Of a stretch of DNA of 64,000 bases, positions 16,007-24,690 are shown in pieces; position 1 is the first letter of the stretch; the number at the start of each line of letters is the position of its first letter. The DNA is from Sphingomonadales bacterium. GTDB taxonomy: Bacteria > Bacteroidota > Bacteroidia > Flavobacteriales_D > Crocinitomicaceae. Position numbers and translations under genes: made by a program. Below the pieces are notes generated by a model. That model made no database searches and had not been told where the DNA came from. It saw only the letters and a program-made list of their open reading frames with translations. The stretch lies in NCBI GenBank assembly GCA_016872115.1, contig VHBC01000004.1, positions 62,001-126,000 on the forward strand, written 5' to 3'.

Positions 16007-17285
16007 CTTCGTTTTGTTTTTTAGCTACTTCATTGATTTTAAAAGCAGACGGAATCAGTTCAGGCACGAGTTTCATGACGATTGGAAATATGAGGGTCCC
16101 TCCAGGTAAAAGAAATAACGCCAAAGAAGGCATCGATTTCAAGATATCGTAAAATTGCGCTTTGACTTGTTCTTTTTCTTCCGGGCTAAGTTCTTCTTTG
16201 GTTGATTTCTGAAGTAAGTCCATTAGTTCTTTACTCTCTTTGACCTCTAAAATTAGGCGGTCTTTATTTCTACCAATAATGCGCAACCATCTTTGGCTTG
16301 TTTCTTTGAAAGCAAAACTTGCTTCAGTTGACTGTTTATAGACAAGAAGTTCTTCTGGGCCACTTTGTGCAACAAATGCAGCACACATTTCTTCTGATTC
16401 GAGCATTTGCGCATTACTCATGTTGAGCGCGGCGCCAAGCGTTTTGAGTTTTTGTTTTTCGTCTGGGCTGATCAAGTGCGTGCTTTGTAACAGGAGGTGC
16501 CCAAATTCATAGGTAATTTGAGCAAGCAAGGTGTCGTTGACAAGCTCTTGTTTGAGTAATCTAACGGAAATACCTATTTTGCTTCGTTCTTTAAATCGGC
16601 GATAAATTTTTCTGGGTAAGGCTGCTGATGCCAAAAAATGCTTCAGGATTTTTTTTTCATTGGCTTCGGTCTTTCCGTCGATGAACGCAGCATAAATAAG
16701 CCCATTTAACATGGAAGAGGTATAGCGCTCATGATTTTTGAGAAAAGGGGTGGTATTGCCCTCCAAATAAGCTCGAAATAAGATTACATCTAAAAAAATG
16801 AAGGCATTTGATAAATGTTTGAGCCAATAATTGGCCCCTAAAAATGAACTTTTGATACCAACCCTAGCGGCCAAGATGAGCTCAAGTTTACGGTGCGGGT
16901 TTTGGGTCATTTTGAATTGAAGTTGTTTCCAGATTCCTGATCCGTTATATCCTTTATAAAAAGCCAGTACTTCATCGATGAAAGTCTCGCTGTGGTTAAA
17001 GGTTTGCTGTTTTCGTAAATAGGTAAAAAATAGCGTTTCCAATAATAACAATTGGAGCTGTTCGTCGGTGTTTAACCTTTTTTTATCTAGGTTATTTGTA
17101 AAGATGAAGGATTTGGTCGTGCCGTAAATCAGACCAGTTTGGTGAGAAATGAAATGGGTGAGGTTTGATTCATTTTGTGAAATGAGGTCGGTGTCGAAAG
17201 TGAAATCACCTTTTTTGAACAAGTCAAAAAATTTGGCAATCCAGTTTTTGGATCCGGGAGAAAAATCTGTTTTAGTGGAGGACAT
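15996..17285 (-). CDS. LETM1-like protein
   Basis: A 429-residue protein. The C-terminal ~80 residues (LSPEEKEQVKAQFYDIL, then SLALFLLPGGTLIFPIVMKL) match the ribosome-binding-like LETM1 domain with its single hydrophobic segment. A middle region (LNGLIYAAFIDGKTEANEKK) looks like a TerB-type helical domain. Homologues in Flavobacteria are called LETM1-related biofilm-associated proteins. In mitochondria LETM1 affects cation/proton exchange; the bacterial role is unknown. The start at 17285 overlaps the stop of the upstream barrel gene by 14 bases. Confidence 0.75.
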   Translation of the reverse strand: MSSTKTDFSPGSKNWIAKFFDLFKKGDFTFDTDLISQNESNLTHFISHQTGLIYGTTKSFIFTNNLDKKRLNTDEQLQLLLLETLFFTYLRKQQTFNHSETFIDEVLAFYKGYNGSGIWKQLQFKMTQNPHRKLELILAARVGIKSSFLGANYWLKHLSNAFIFLDVILFRAYLEGNTTPFLKNHERYTSSMLNGLIYAAFIDGKTEANEKKILKHFLASAALPRKIYRRFKERSKIGISVRLLKQELVNDTLLAQITYEFGHLLLQSTHLISPDEKQKLKTLGAALNMSNAQMLESEEMCAAFVAQSGPEELLVYKQSTEASFAFKETSQRWLRIIGRNKDRLILEVKESKELMDLLQKSTKEELSPEEKEQVKAQFYDILKSMPSLALFLLPGGTLIFPIVMKLVPELIPSAFKINEVAKKQNEDEL

Positions 17286-17724
17286 ACCGAGCGCTCAAGG
17301 CTGCTGCAAAACCAAATTGCAAATTAGGTAAAACATACAATGCAGGGCCTGTATCTAGCGAAATATTAAATGGAAAATCTTCAAAGGTGTGTTCTAATCC
17401 AACTACTGCATTGACCCCCAATCCTAGACCGCTGTAATTAGCGCCAAATTGTTTCATTTGGCCGAGCCCGACATTGGCACCAAAGCCATAATAAAAATCT
17501 AAAATTTCGTTGAGTTCGTTTTGCTGGTATGCGTTTGCGTGAACCCAAATTGCACCAAAATTACCACCGATACCGAGCTCAACAGCTTGTTGGTTCATTC
17601 TGTACTTGGCATTGATGTAGGTAACGCCGGGTGTGACGGCGCGCAATCCGATTGCACTTGTGTAGCGTTGTGCGTGAGTGGAAAATACGCTCAAACAAAA
17701 AACAATAGAAAGAAATATTTTCAT
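17272..17724 (-). CDS. Small secreted outer-membrane beta-barrel-like protein
   Basis: A 150-residue protein with a clear signal peptide (MKIFLSIVFCLSVFSTHAQ). The mature part consists of alternating strands rich in Gly and aromatics (AVELGIGGNFGAIWVHANAY) and ends ALSARYVLH, consistent with a small eight-strand-type barrel. No family-specific motif is recognised. It overlaps the LETM1-like gene by 14 bases and follows the lamin-tail gene by 21 bases, so it belongs to the same transcription unit. Confidence 0.7.
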   Translation of the reverse strand: MKIFLSIVFCLSVFSTHAQRYTSAIGLRAVTPGVTYINAKYRMNQQAVELGIGGNFGAIWVHANAYQQNELNEILDFYYGFGANVGLGQMKQFGANYSGLGLGVNAVVGLEHTFEDFPFNISLDTGPALYVLPNLQFGFAAALSARYVLH

Positions 17725-17745
17725 TGGATCGAGTTTGTCTCAAAA

Positions 17746-20013
17746 TTAACGTTTATAACAGCGCGAGAAACTTAATTTGCGATGAAAAAATACACCTGGT
17801 TCTGTTGAAAAGGCTTTGAAGTCCAAAACGTAAATCCCAATTGGTGCAATTGTCCCAAATTCTGAACTACCATCCCATATAAGTAATCCTGATGTTCCAA
17901 AAAGTTCATCAATGACAAGTCTCTTCACAAGATTACCGTCTAGTGTATAGATATTTGCTTGAACCAACATATTTGGGGCAGGTAATTCATAGTGTATTTC
18001 CAAAAAATCATGGTAGCCATCTAGATCCGGACTAAAATCTGTTGAACCGAGCGTTAATTTTCCTTTTTCACTCATGCTGAGTTGTTGGGAGTTACCTCTG
18101 CCCGGACTTGCAAAACCTACTATTTGGGCAGCTGAAAACCAATTGAGCGCACTTTGTGTTGGTAAATCGGGGTCGAGTCTTTCCAAGCTTACTGCTTCTG
18201 TATCAGAGAGCAATATAGTATGCCAACTTGCCGAATAATGAAGTTCATCAATTACCAAATTATTGCCACTCAAAATACAAGTTCCGCTGTCGTTATAGAA
18301 ATAGGGCAGGTTTTGTATTGCGGTTTGCTCAATAACTGTCGAAGGATAATAGGCTAACAGGAAGGCCGTATCTGGGCTTAGCGCGATGTATTGGTGCGGT
18401 GCTAAGACAATTGGATTAAAAGGATAAGAAGTTTGACCATTACTTATACTGCAGGTCTTCAGTTGCAAATATTTATTGGTTCTGTTGTAGAGTTCGATAA
18501 AATCTGAACCATTGGCTGGTGGGTCAAATAAAATTTCGTTGATAATGACATCTCCAGTTAGGGGTACTTCGTATCTGATGGCGGTAGTCTGGGCTTGTGC
18601 CGAATTGCCCCAACAATCTGAAAAATTGCTCAAATTGATATCAAACACTTGGCTTTTTGGCAGTGGATTATCAAATACAAGAATTAATTGTGCCTGAGCA
18701 GCAGTCGCAGTAAACGGAAGCACAACTTTGGTGAATAAACCTAAATTGGGATCGAGTTCTACAGCTATTTGGGTTAAGGTCAGGCTATCGAGTGGTTCAG
18801 AAAAAACAAACGCGATTTGACTGGAGTCGCGGACTTCTGCAAATAAAAGTTGAGGAGCAATTGTGTCGGCTTGTAGATCGAGTAAGGAATTTGGCAATCC
18901 GGGCGTGCCGCCAAGAGCAGCTGCGCTCGAACCCCAGTTGTCTGCTGCCGAGCAAGGATCGAGCAAGGAGCGCCTTTCCAAACTATATCCGCCTTCTTGA
19001 GCTAATGAATCGTGCCAATTGCTGTTGTAGACCAGTTGGTCTGCTGTGCCACCTTGTGGTTCGAACAATTTCAACAGCTCACCGGTGTTATTCAAACTTG
19101 GAAAAGCCGGAATTTCTATGGTTCGATTTGGATTGAAACCACTGCTCTTGCCAGTAGCTACGAGGGTGGCGTATGCGCCTGGATGCAGCCAAAAAGAGGG
19201 CAGGGTACACGTGCCGCTGGCATCGGAAATCTGCCAGCCACTGAGTTGCTGACTCGATATTCCATTATTGTAAATTTCGATATATTCTTCATTGGGCAGG
19301 CCTTGTGGTGGTTCTGGGTCGGCCATGATTTCAGTAAAAATCAAATGCGGAGCATCTGTTGCGAGCGCAGAGCCGTAGTAGAGGTCGTCAAAGTAAAAAT
19401 TTTGTTTGTTGCTCATTGTGTAGACAAACACAAGGCCTGCATAAGGCCCAGCCGGCAGCCAGGGCAACTGCCCTGTCAACCAAAGGTTGTTTGCAGCGGC
19501 CATGCTTGTGCGCGCAAAGAGCTCGAAGATACCATTCATCAATTTGAATTCAAAGAACAATTGAAAAGCCGCTGCAATGCTGCCGGCTGGGCCTTGGGCC
19601 AACAAGGTATCTGTACCATTTTGCCGTAAAAATAATTTAGGTGCATCTTGGCTACCGGCTTCGCCAAATTCCAAATACAGCGCGTTGTTGGCCGCTAATA
19701 AATCATTTTGATCTGCACGTAAATAGTAGCGTCCAAAGTTGAGACTTGATGGACTAAAATTTTCGCGCAGCCAGAACCGACATTCAAAATTGGCGTCTAA
19801 AGCATTTGGCGTAAAATACAGTGTAGTGCTTCCGCTGCTATCCGCTGACAATTGGAGCTGACGATTATTGTTTGTTATGACCTCATATAAATCACCCCCC
19901 CAAATAAGGCCATGAAATAAGCTTTGGTCGTGGAAATCATCAAAAACCTGAGCAAAGGCAGGTTTTGGGGTACAAGTTGACAACAGGAAAAATAAAATTG
20001 AAAAGAGGCGCAT
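17746..20013 (-). CDS. Secreted lamin-tail-domain surface protein
   Basis: A 755-residue exported protein. The signal peptide is MRLFSILFFLLSTCTPKPAF, followed by AQ. A jellyroll-like N-terminal region (about 25-210) is followed by a lamin-tail domain (LIFTEIMADPEPP, NEEYIEIYNNG), an Ig-like stretch with SEPLDSLTL, a second lamin-tail domain (VIINEILFDPPANGSDFIELY) and a C-terminal FlgD-like region (FSPDLDGYHDFLEIHYELP). The C-terminus is probably used for cell-surface attachment through T9SS; I am not certain it is a true T9SS signal. ATG at 20013 is preferred over TTG at 20022. It is divergent from asd with 38 bases between the starts. Confidence 0.8.
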   Translation of the reverse strand: MRLFSILFFLLSTCTPKPAFAQVFDDFHDQSLFHGLIWGGDLYEVITNNNRQLQLSADSSGSTTLYFTPNALDANFECRFWLRENFSPSSLNFGRYYLRADQNDLLAANNALYLEFGEAGSQDAPKLFLRQNGTDTLLAQGPAGSIAAAFQLFFEFKLMNGIFELFARTSMAAANNLWLTGQLPWLPAGPYAGLVFVYTMSNKQNFYFDDLYYGSALATDAPHLIFTEIMADPEPPQGLPNEEYIEIYNNGISSQQLSGWQISDASGTCTLPSFWLHPGAYATLVATGKSSGFNPNRTIEIPAFPSLNNTGELLKLFEPQGGTADQLVYNSNWHDSLAQEGGYSLERRSLLDPCSAADNWGSSAAALGGTPGLPNSLLDLQADTIAPQLLFAEVRDSSQIAFVFSEPLDSLTLTQIAVELDPNLGLFTKVVLPFTATAAQAQLILVFDNPLPKSQVFDINLSNFSDCWGNSAQAQTTAIRYEVPLTGDVIINEILFDPPANGSDFIELYNRTNKYLQLKTCSISNGQTSYPFNPIVLAPHQYIALSPDTAFLLAYYPSTVIEQTAIQNLPYFYNDSGTCILSGNNLVIDELHYSASWHTILLSDTEAVSLERLDPDLPTQSALNWFSAAQIVGFASPGRGNSQQLSMSEKGKLTLGSTDFSPDLDGYHDFLEIHYELPAPNMLVQANIYTLDGNLVKRLVIDELFGTSGLLIWDGSSEFGTIAPIGIYVLDFKAFSTEPGVFFHRKLSFSRCYKR

Positions 20014-20026
20014 GTCAAACAAAGTT

Positions 20027-20034
20027 TATTTTTG
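20027..20034 (+). promoter_or_regulatory. Candidate asd -7 element
   Basis: TATTTTTG matches TAnnTTTG and lies 17 bases before the asd ATG. No TTTG is seen at about 19 bases upstream. Confidence 0.4.
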
Positions 20035-20051
20035 TAAAAAATTTAATCAAA

Positions 20052-21023
20052 ATGAAAGTTGCTGTTGTCGGAGCCACCGGTATGGTTGGTTCAGTGATGT
20101 TGGAGGTTCTAGCGGAACAAAAATTTCCTTTTACCGAATTATTATTAGTCGCTTCCCAAAACAGCGTTGGCAAAAAAATAACGTTTGAAGGCAAGGAATA
20201 TGCAGTTATTGGGTTAGAAGAAGCCGTAGCTGCCGCACCTGATATCGCGATTTTTTCTGCAGGTGGTGAGACCTCATTGCAGTGGGCGCCTCGCTTTGCC
20301 GAGAAAGGGACTGTCGTCATCGACAACAGTTCTGCTTGGCGCATGGATCCCACAAAAAAGCTCATCGTTCCGGAAATCAACGGACAGCTGCTTACTAAAG
20401 AAGACCTGATTATAGCCAATCCAAACTGCAGTACCATCCAACTTGTAATGGTCTTGGCGCCGTTGCACCGCAAATACGGCGTCAAGCGCGTGGTGGTTTC
20501 GACTTACCAGTCGATCACGGGAACGGGTGTTAAAGCAGTTCAGCAACTTGAGAACGAGCGCGCTGGTACAGAAGGCGACATGGCATACAAGTACCCAATC
20601 GATAAAAATTGCATTCCACAATGCGATGTTTTCCTCGATAATGGCTACACCAAAGAGGAAATGAAGCTAACGAATGAAACCAAAAAAATACTTGACCCAA
20701 GTATTAACGTGACGGCCACAGCTGTGCGTGTACCCGTTGTTGGTGGGCACTCTGAAGCTGTGAACATTACTTTTGATCGAGATTTTGACCTCGGTGAATT
20801 GAGCAATTTGCTTGCTCAAACACCTGGTATTACCATTCAAGATAATATTCAAGCTTTCGAATACCCAATGCCGCGTTTTGCCCAAGGCAAAGACGACGTA
20901 TTCGTTGGGAGAATACGCCGAGATGAAAGCCAGTCTAATTCTTTGAATCTCTGGATTGTTGCCGACAACCTCCGCAAAGGTGCCGCCACGAATGCGGTGC
21001 AAATTGCGAAGTTGTTGGTTTAA
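20052..21023 (+). CDS. asd: Aspartate-semialdehyde dehydrogenase
   Basis: A 323-residue NADPH-dependent enzyme that reduces aspartyl-phosphate to aspartate semialdehyde, the branch to lysine/diaminopimelate, threonine and methionine. Motifs are VAVVGATGMVGSVML (dinucleotide site, residue 3 onward), SAGGETS, NSSAWRMD, the nucleophile Cys in IANPNCSTIQL, and VPVVGGHSEAVN with the catalytic His. The ATG at 20052 is chosen because it starts directly at the nucleotide-binding strand; a longer reading from 19965 would overlap the divergent secreted protein. Confidence 0.95.
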   Translation: MKVAVVGATGMVGSVMLEVLAEQKFPFTELLLVASQNSVGKKITFEGKEYAVIGLEEAVAAAPDIAIFSAGGETSLQWAPRFAEKGTVVIDNSSAWRMDPTKKLIVPEINGQLLTKEDLIIANPNCSTIQLVMVLAPLHRKYGVKRVVVSTYQSITGTGVKAVQQLENERAGTEGDMAYKYPIDKNCIPQCDVFLDNGYTKEEMKLTNETKKILDPSINVTATAVRVPVVGGHSEAVNITFDRDFDLGELSNLLAQTPGITIQDNIQAFEYPMPRFAQGKDDVFVGRIRRDESQSNSLNLWIVADNLRKGAATNAVQIAKLLV

Positions 21024-21064
21024 TTTATTTATTCGAGATTTAAAGATTTTTATGGGCAAATGAA

Positions 21065-21093
21065 TTGGTGCCCAAAATATTCTCTTACTTTTG
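21065..21093 (+). promoter_or_regulatory. Promoter for the TPP-riboswitch transcript
   Basis: TTG at 21065-21067 and TACTTTTG at 21086-21093 are 18 bases apart. The predicted start near 21098 lies immediately before the riboswitch aptamer, which supports both calls. Confidence 0.55.
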
Positions 21094-21097
21094 TACC

Positions 21098-21175
21098 GTC
21101 TCTAAGGGGTGCCGCAAGGCTGAGATTACACCCATTGAACCTGATCTGGATAATGCCAACGAAGGGAAGATGACG
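21098..21175 (+). ncRNA. TPP riboswitch (THI element)
   Basis: The conserved aptamer is evident: AAGGGGTGCC at 21104-21113, GGCTGAGATTACACCC at 21118-21133, GAACCTGATCTGGATAATGC at 21136-21155, then AACGAAGGGA at 21158-21167. These are the P2, J3-2, P4/P5 and closing elements of thiamin pyrophosphate riboswitches. Downstream are a 7-bp stem (GCTAATT 21177-21183 with AATTAGC 21200-21206) and a CCCCTT at 21206-21211 that could pair with AAGGGG of the aptamer, a possible ligand-controlled switch. It controls the TonB-dependent receptor at 21237. Confidence 0.93.
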
Positions 21176-21236
21176 CGCTAATTACACATAACAACCGAGA
21201 ATTAGCCCCTTGTTCTTGTTTAATTTTTTTAAAGAA

Positions 21237-23489
21237 ATGAAAACAAGATCTTTACTTTTTATTTTGATGTGTGGCCATTTAACTATGGCCCAAGTAGGTA
21301 AAACGAAAGACGCAGGCGATACCTCTCAACGTATCCAATCTGTCGAAGGAATCATTGTAAACGGCCTGCGCGCCAAAGATGCCCCCAACAACACGCTTGT
21401 CTCCAAAAGAACCTTGAATGCCAAGAACTTCGGGCAAGACATGCCTACGTTATTGGAATTTACGCCTTCGGTTGTCACCACCAGCGATGCCGGTGCTGGA
21501 ATCGGCTACAGTGGCTTGCGCATCAGGGGTGTAGATGCAAGCCGCATTAATGTCACTATCAATGGCGTGCCAGTAAATGACCCTGAGTCTCATGATGTTT
21601 ATTGGGTTAATATGCCCGATTTAGTTGGGTCAGTAGAGAATATTCAGGTACAGCGCGGTGTGGGTTCGTCTACCAACGGAGCCGCCGCTTTTGGTGCCAG
21701 TGTGAATATCAAAACCAATGATTTACAAAGCAACCCTTACGCACGCCTCGACCTTTCAAGCGGTTCGTTCGGTACGCTGCGCGGCACAATATCATCAGGA
21801 ACAGGCTTACTAAATGAGCGTTTTAGTTTGGAGGCTAGGGTTTCTGAAATTCGTTCTGATGGCTACCTAGACCGCGCCGCAAGTGCGCTCAAATCTATGG
21901 GTCTCACTGCTACATATCTGACTGAAAAATCAATTTGGAAAGCTGTCGTGCTTACGGGCCAAGAGCGCACCTACCAGGCTTGGTACGGAACGCCCGAAAG
22001 TCGTTACCGTGGTGATTCACTCGGTATGCTAGCCTACGCTGCGCGCAATGGGCTTAGCGATGCGCAAACGCAAAATCTACTTACTTCGGGAAGAACATAC
22101 AATTACTATACGTATGCTGGTCAGGTTGACAACTACAACCAAGACAACTATCAATTGCACTTTATTCATCGCTTTTCAGAAAAATTATATTTCAATACTG
22201 CCGCTCACTACACATACGGCCGCGGTTACTACGAAGAATTCCGCCATCAAGACGATCTTACTGACTACAGTTTAGACCAAGTTGTTTTGGGGTTTGATAC
22301 CATTTCTAAATCGGATCTCATCCGCAGACGTTGGCTCGATAACCATTTCGTTGGCTTGATTTACGGGCTGAATTACCGGCATAGCTCGCACTTAAATTTT
22401 ATTTTCGGAGGAGCTGCCAATCGTTATGCGGGCGAGCATTTTGGTGAAATCATTTGGGCGCAATATGCCTCGAATAGCCAAATTTATGATCGTTATTACG
22501 ACAATAATGCGCTGAAAAGCGAAGTAAGCACGTACTTGAAAACCAATTATCAAAAAAATGGACTAGACCTTACTTTAGATTTGCAATACAGAGGCATTGC
22601 CTATGAATTTTTGGGTGTAGACCAAGTCAGTGGCGTACTTACCGACGTTACTCAGAACGTCAATTTTAATTTCTTCAACCCGAAAATGTCCATTTCTCAG
22701 CGCTTTGGTGCGCATCAGTTGTTCTCTTCATTTGGTATAGCCAACCGAGAACCTGTTCGCCGCGATTTCCGCGAGAGCACGCCTGCAAATCGTCCTATTC
22801 CGGAACGCTTATTTGACTCAGAGTTAGCATATCGTTTTGAGAAAGAAAGACTGAATTTACAGGCAAATTTATTTTGGATGTATTACCAAAATCAATTGGT
22901 GCTGACAGGTCAGATCAACGATGTTGGTGGCTACACCCGCACCAACGTGGATCAAAGTTACCGTGCGGGCCTCGAACTCGAGCTGGGCTATCAAATCCAT
23001 TCTAAAATCCGTTTGCAAAGTGCCACCACACTGGGTCAAAACAAAGTCTTGAATTTCGTAGAGTATGTCGATGTCTATCTCGATACGGATCCATACTACA
23101 CCCAGATTCAAATCAATCACGGTACCACCGATTTGGCTTTTTCGCCGAATTTCATTCAAACACTTGGCCTACAATATGCCCCAATTTCAGGTTGTAATAT
23201 TGCGCTCCAAACAAAATATGTTTCCAGACAATACCTAGACAACACCTCAAATGTAGCCCGTAGTTTAGATCCATTTACTTTTACCAATCTGAGTATCAAT
23301 TACAATATAAAACAGGAATTTGCCAAATATTTTCAGATTGGTTTGCTCGTCAATAACCTGTTCAACGCAATGTATGCCAACAACGGCTATACATTCAGCT
23401 ACCAATATGCGGGGCAAACCACAACCGAAAACTTCTATTATCCGCAGGCAGGACGACATTTCTTAGTAAAAATGAGCATGCAATTTTAA
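21237..23489 (+). CDS. TonB-dependent receptor, probable thiamin-compound uptake
   Basis: A 750-residue outer-membrane receptor. A signal peptide (MKTRSLLFILMCGHLTMAQ) is followed by a plug domain (about 30-150, with the SGLRIRGVDASRINVTINGV and PVNDPESHDVYW motifs) and a ~22-strand barrel ending in FLVKMSMQF, with the C-terminal aromatic needed for barrel assembly. There is no carboxypeptidase-like N-terminal extension and no SusD partner. Placement right behind a TPP riboswitch strongly suggests import of thiamin or a precursor. ATG at 21237 is chosen over TTG at 21210 because it begins the signal peptide. Confidence 0.9.
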   Translation: MKTRSLLFILMCGHLTMAQVGKTKDAGDTSQRIQSVEGIIVNGLRAKDAPNNTLVSKRTLNAKNFGQDMPTLLEFTPSVVTTSDAGAGIGYSGLRIRGVDASRINVTINGVPVNDPESHDVYWVNMPDLVGSVENIQVQRGVGSSTNGAAAFGASVNIKTNDLQSNPYARLDLSSGSFGTLRGTISSGTGLLNERFSLEARVSEIRSDGYLDRAASALKSMGLTATYLTEKSIWKAVVLTGQERTYQAWYGTPESRYRGDSLGMLAYAARNGLSDAQTQNLLTSGRTYNYYTYAGQVDNYNQDNYQLHFIHRFSEKLYFNTAAHYTYGRGYYEEFRHQDDLTDYSLDQVVLGFDTISKSDLIRRRWLDNHFVGLIYGLNYRHSSHLNFIFGGAANRYAGEHFGEIIWAQYASNSQIYDRYYDNNALKSEVSTYLKTNYQKNGLDLTLDLQYRGIAYEFLGVDQVSGVLTDVTQNVNFNFFNPKMSISQRFGAHQLFSSFGIANREPVRRDFRESTPANRPIPERLFDSELAYRFEKERLNLQANLFWMYYQNQLVLTGQINDVGGYTRTNVDQSYRAGLELELGYQIHSKIRLQSATTLGQNKVLNFVEYVDVYLDTDPYYTQIQINHGTTDLAFSPNFIQTLGLQYAPISGCNIALQTKYVSRQYLDNTSNVARSLDPFTFTNLSINYNIKQEFAKYFQIGLLVNNLFNAMYANNGYTFSYQYAGQTTTENFYYPQAGRHFLVKMSMQF

Positions 23490-23494
23490 ATTTC

Positions 23495-23502
23495 TATCTT
23501 TG
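23495..23502 (+). promoter_or_regulatory. Candidate -7 element for the TonB_C/barrel gene
   Basis: TATCTTTG matches TAnnTTTG and is 14 bases before the ATG at 23517. The -33 box is not clear. The gene may also be read through from the receptor. Confidence 0.35.
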
Positions 23503-23516
23503 AAGAAATTCTCCTT

Positions 23517-24689
23517 ATGAAAAACATATTTTTGCTCTTCCTTATTGTTTGCTCAAATAGCCTCATTGCGCAAGTGCTGGAAAAACCTCAGTTAGTCGAA
23601 AAAAGAGACACAAACAACCAGGTTGTGAGCAAGGTTATCGAAGTAGAGGAGCCACCTATCGAGGCAACGGAAATTTGGACAACTGTTGATATCGCCGAAA
23701 GCCGCAATACACCTGAGTTTCCGGGTGGTCAAGACTCACTCGACCGCTATGTCAAAGAAAAGGTAGAGGCTTTCATTTTTGCCGATACAAGCGAAAGTTT
23801 TCCATTTGGTGAATCGGTTTACGTAGCGTTTGTTATTGCCACCGATGGCACTGTGAAGTCACCAATTATTGAGTTGGGTTACAATGCTGCGCTTGATACC
23901 GCTGCTTTGGATATCGTGCGCAATATGCCAAAATGGTCACCGGCTATCAATGAAGATGGCTCTCCAATTGAGGCAAGTTACCGTTTGCAGATTCTCTTTG
24001 ATTTTGATATCGAAATGGACGAAGATTTTGATTTCGAAGAAGAGCTTTCTTTTGGAAAACCACACTGGACTGGCTTTGAAATAGGAGCACAAATGAATAC
24101 AACCGGTTTTTTAGACTTGAACAACACTTTTGCTAATGCCCCTTATTGGGAAAATAACGTAAGTAAAAGCTTGGTTATCAACCTAAATTCATTTCAGTAT
24201 AAGTTCTCCTTAATCAAGGATGTTTTTGGCATTACCACCGGCTACGGTTTTAGCTTTAACAATACCGAGCTCACGTCTTCTTATATTCTCCAGCACACCG
24301 ATTCAACCACTTTTGCGCTTTCAGATACCACACAGGTATATAAAAGAAATTCACTTTATGCAGCTTACATGACAGTTCCATTTCTTTTAGATTTTACTGC
24401 AAACAATTCTTTTTTAAGCGCTTTTTATTTAAATGCAGGTGTTGTGGGCGGTGTGCGTTTGTATAGTCATCAGCGTTTAACGGGCAAATATGCCAACGGT
24501 GACAAATTCGAAAACACCACCAAGTCTGACTTCAACCTCAATACTTGGATGCTCGATGCAACGGTCCGAGTTGGTTATGGTCCTTTTGGCGTTTTTGCGA
24601 ATTATGCCATTCTTAGTATGTTCAAAGAAGGTGTCACCACAGGTGTGTATCCATTGCGCTTCGGCATTTCTTTTAGCATTCCTCTTTAA
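23517..24689 (+). CDS. Exported TonB_C-like domain fused to an outer-membrane beta-barrel
   Basis: A 390-residue protein with signal peptide (MKNIFLLFLIVCSNSLIAQ). Residues ~60-165 resemble a TonB C-terminal domain: PEFPGGQDSLDRYVKEKV, then SVYVAFVIATDGTVKSPII and MPKWSPAINEDGSPIEASY, the GxVxxxxV plus W-x-P-A pattern of TonB_C. After an acidic linker (FDIEMDEDFDFEEEL) residues ~185-390 look like a PorT/OmpW-size barrel, ending in FGISFSIPL. It lacks the usual inner-membrane anchor and Pro-rich linker of TonB, so it is not an energising TonB; the domain may bind in the periplasm under the barrel. It starts 27 bases after the receptor, hinting at a shared task. Confidence 0.75.
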   Translation: MKNIFLLFLIVCSNSLIAQVLEKPQLVEKRDTNNQVVSKVIEVEEPPIEATEIWTTVDIAESRNTPEFPGGQDSLDRYVKEKVEAFIFADTSESFPFGESVYVAFVIATDGTVKSPIIELGYNAALDTAALDIVRNMPKWSPAINEDGSPIEASYRLQILFDFDIEMDEDFDFEEELSFGKPHWTGFEIGAQMNTTGFLDLNNTFANAPYWENNVSKSLVINLNSFQYKFSLIKDVFGITTGYGFSFNNTELTSSYILQHTDSTTFALSDTTQVYKRNSLYAAYMTVPFLLDFTANNSFLSAFYLNAGVVGGVRLYSHQRLTGKYANGDKFENTTKSDFNLNTWMLDATVRVGYGPFGVFANYAILSMFKEGVTTGVYPLRFGISFSIPL

Positions 24690-24690
24690 G

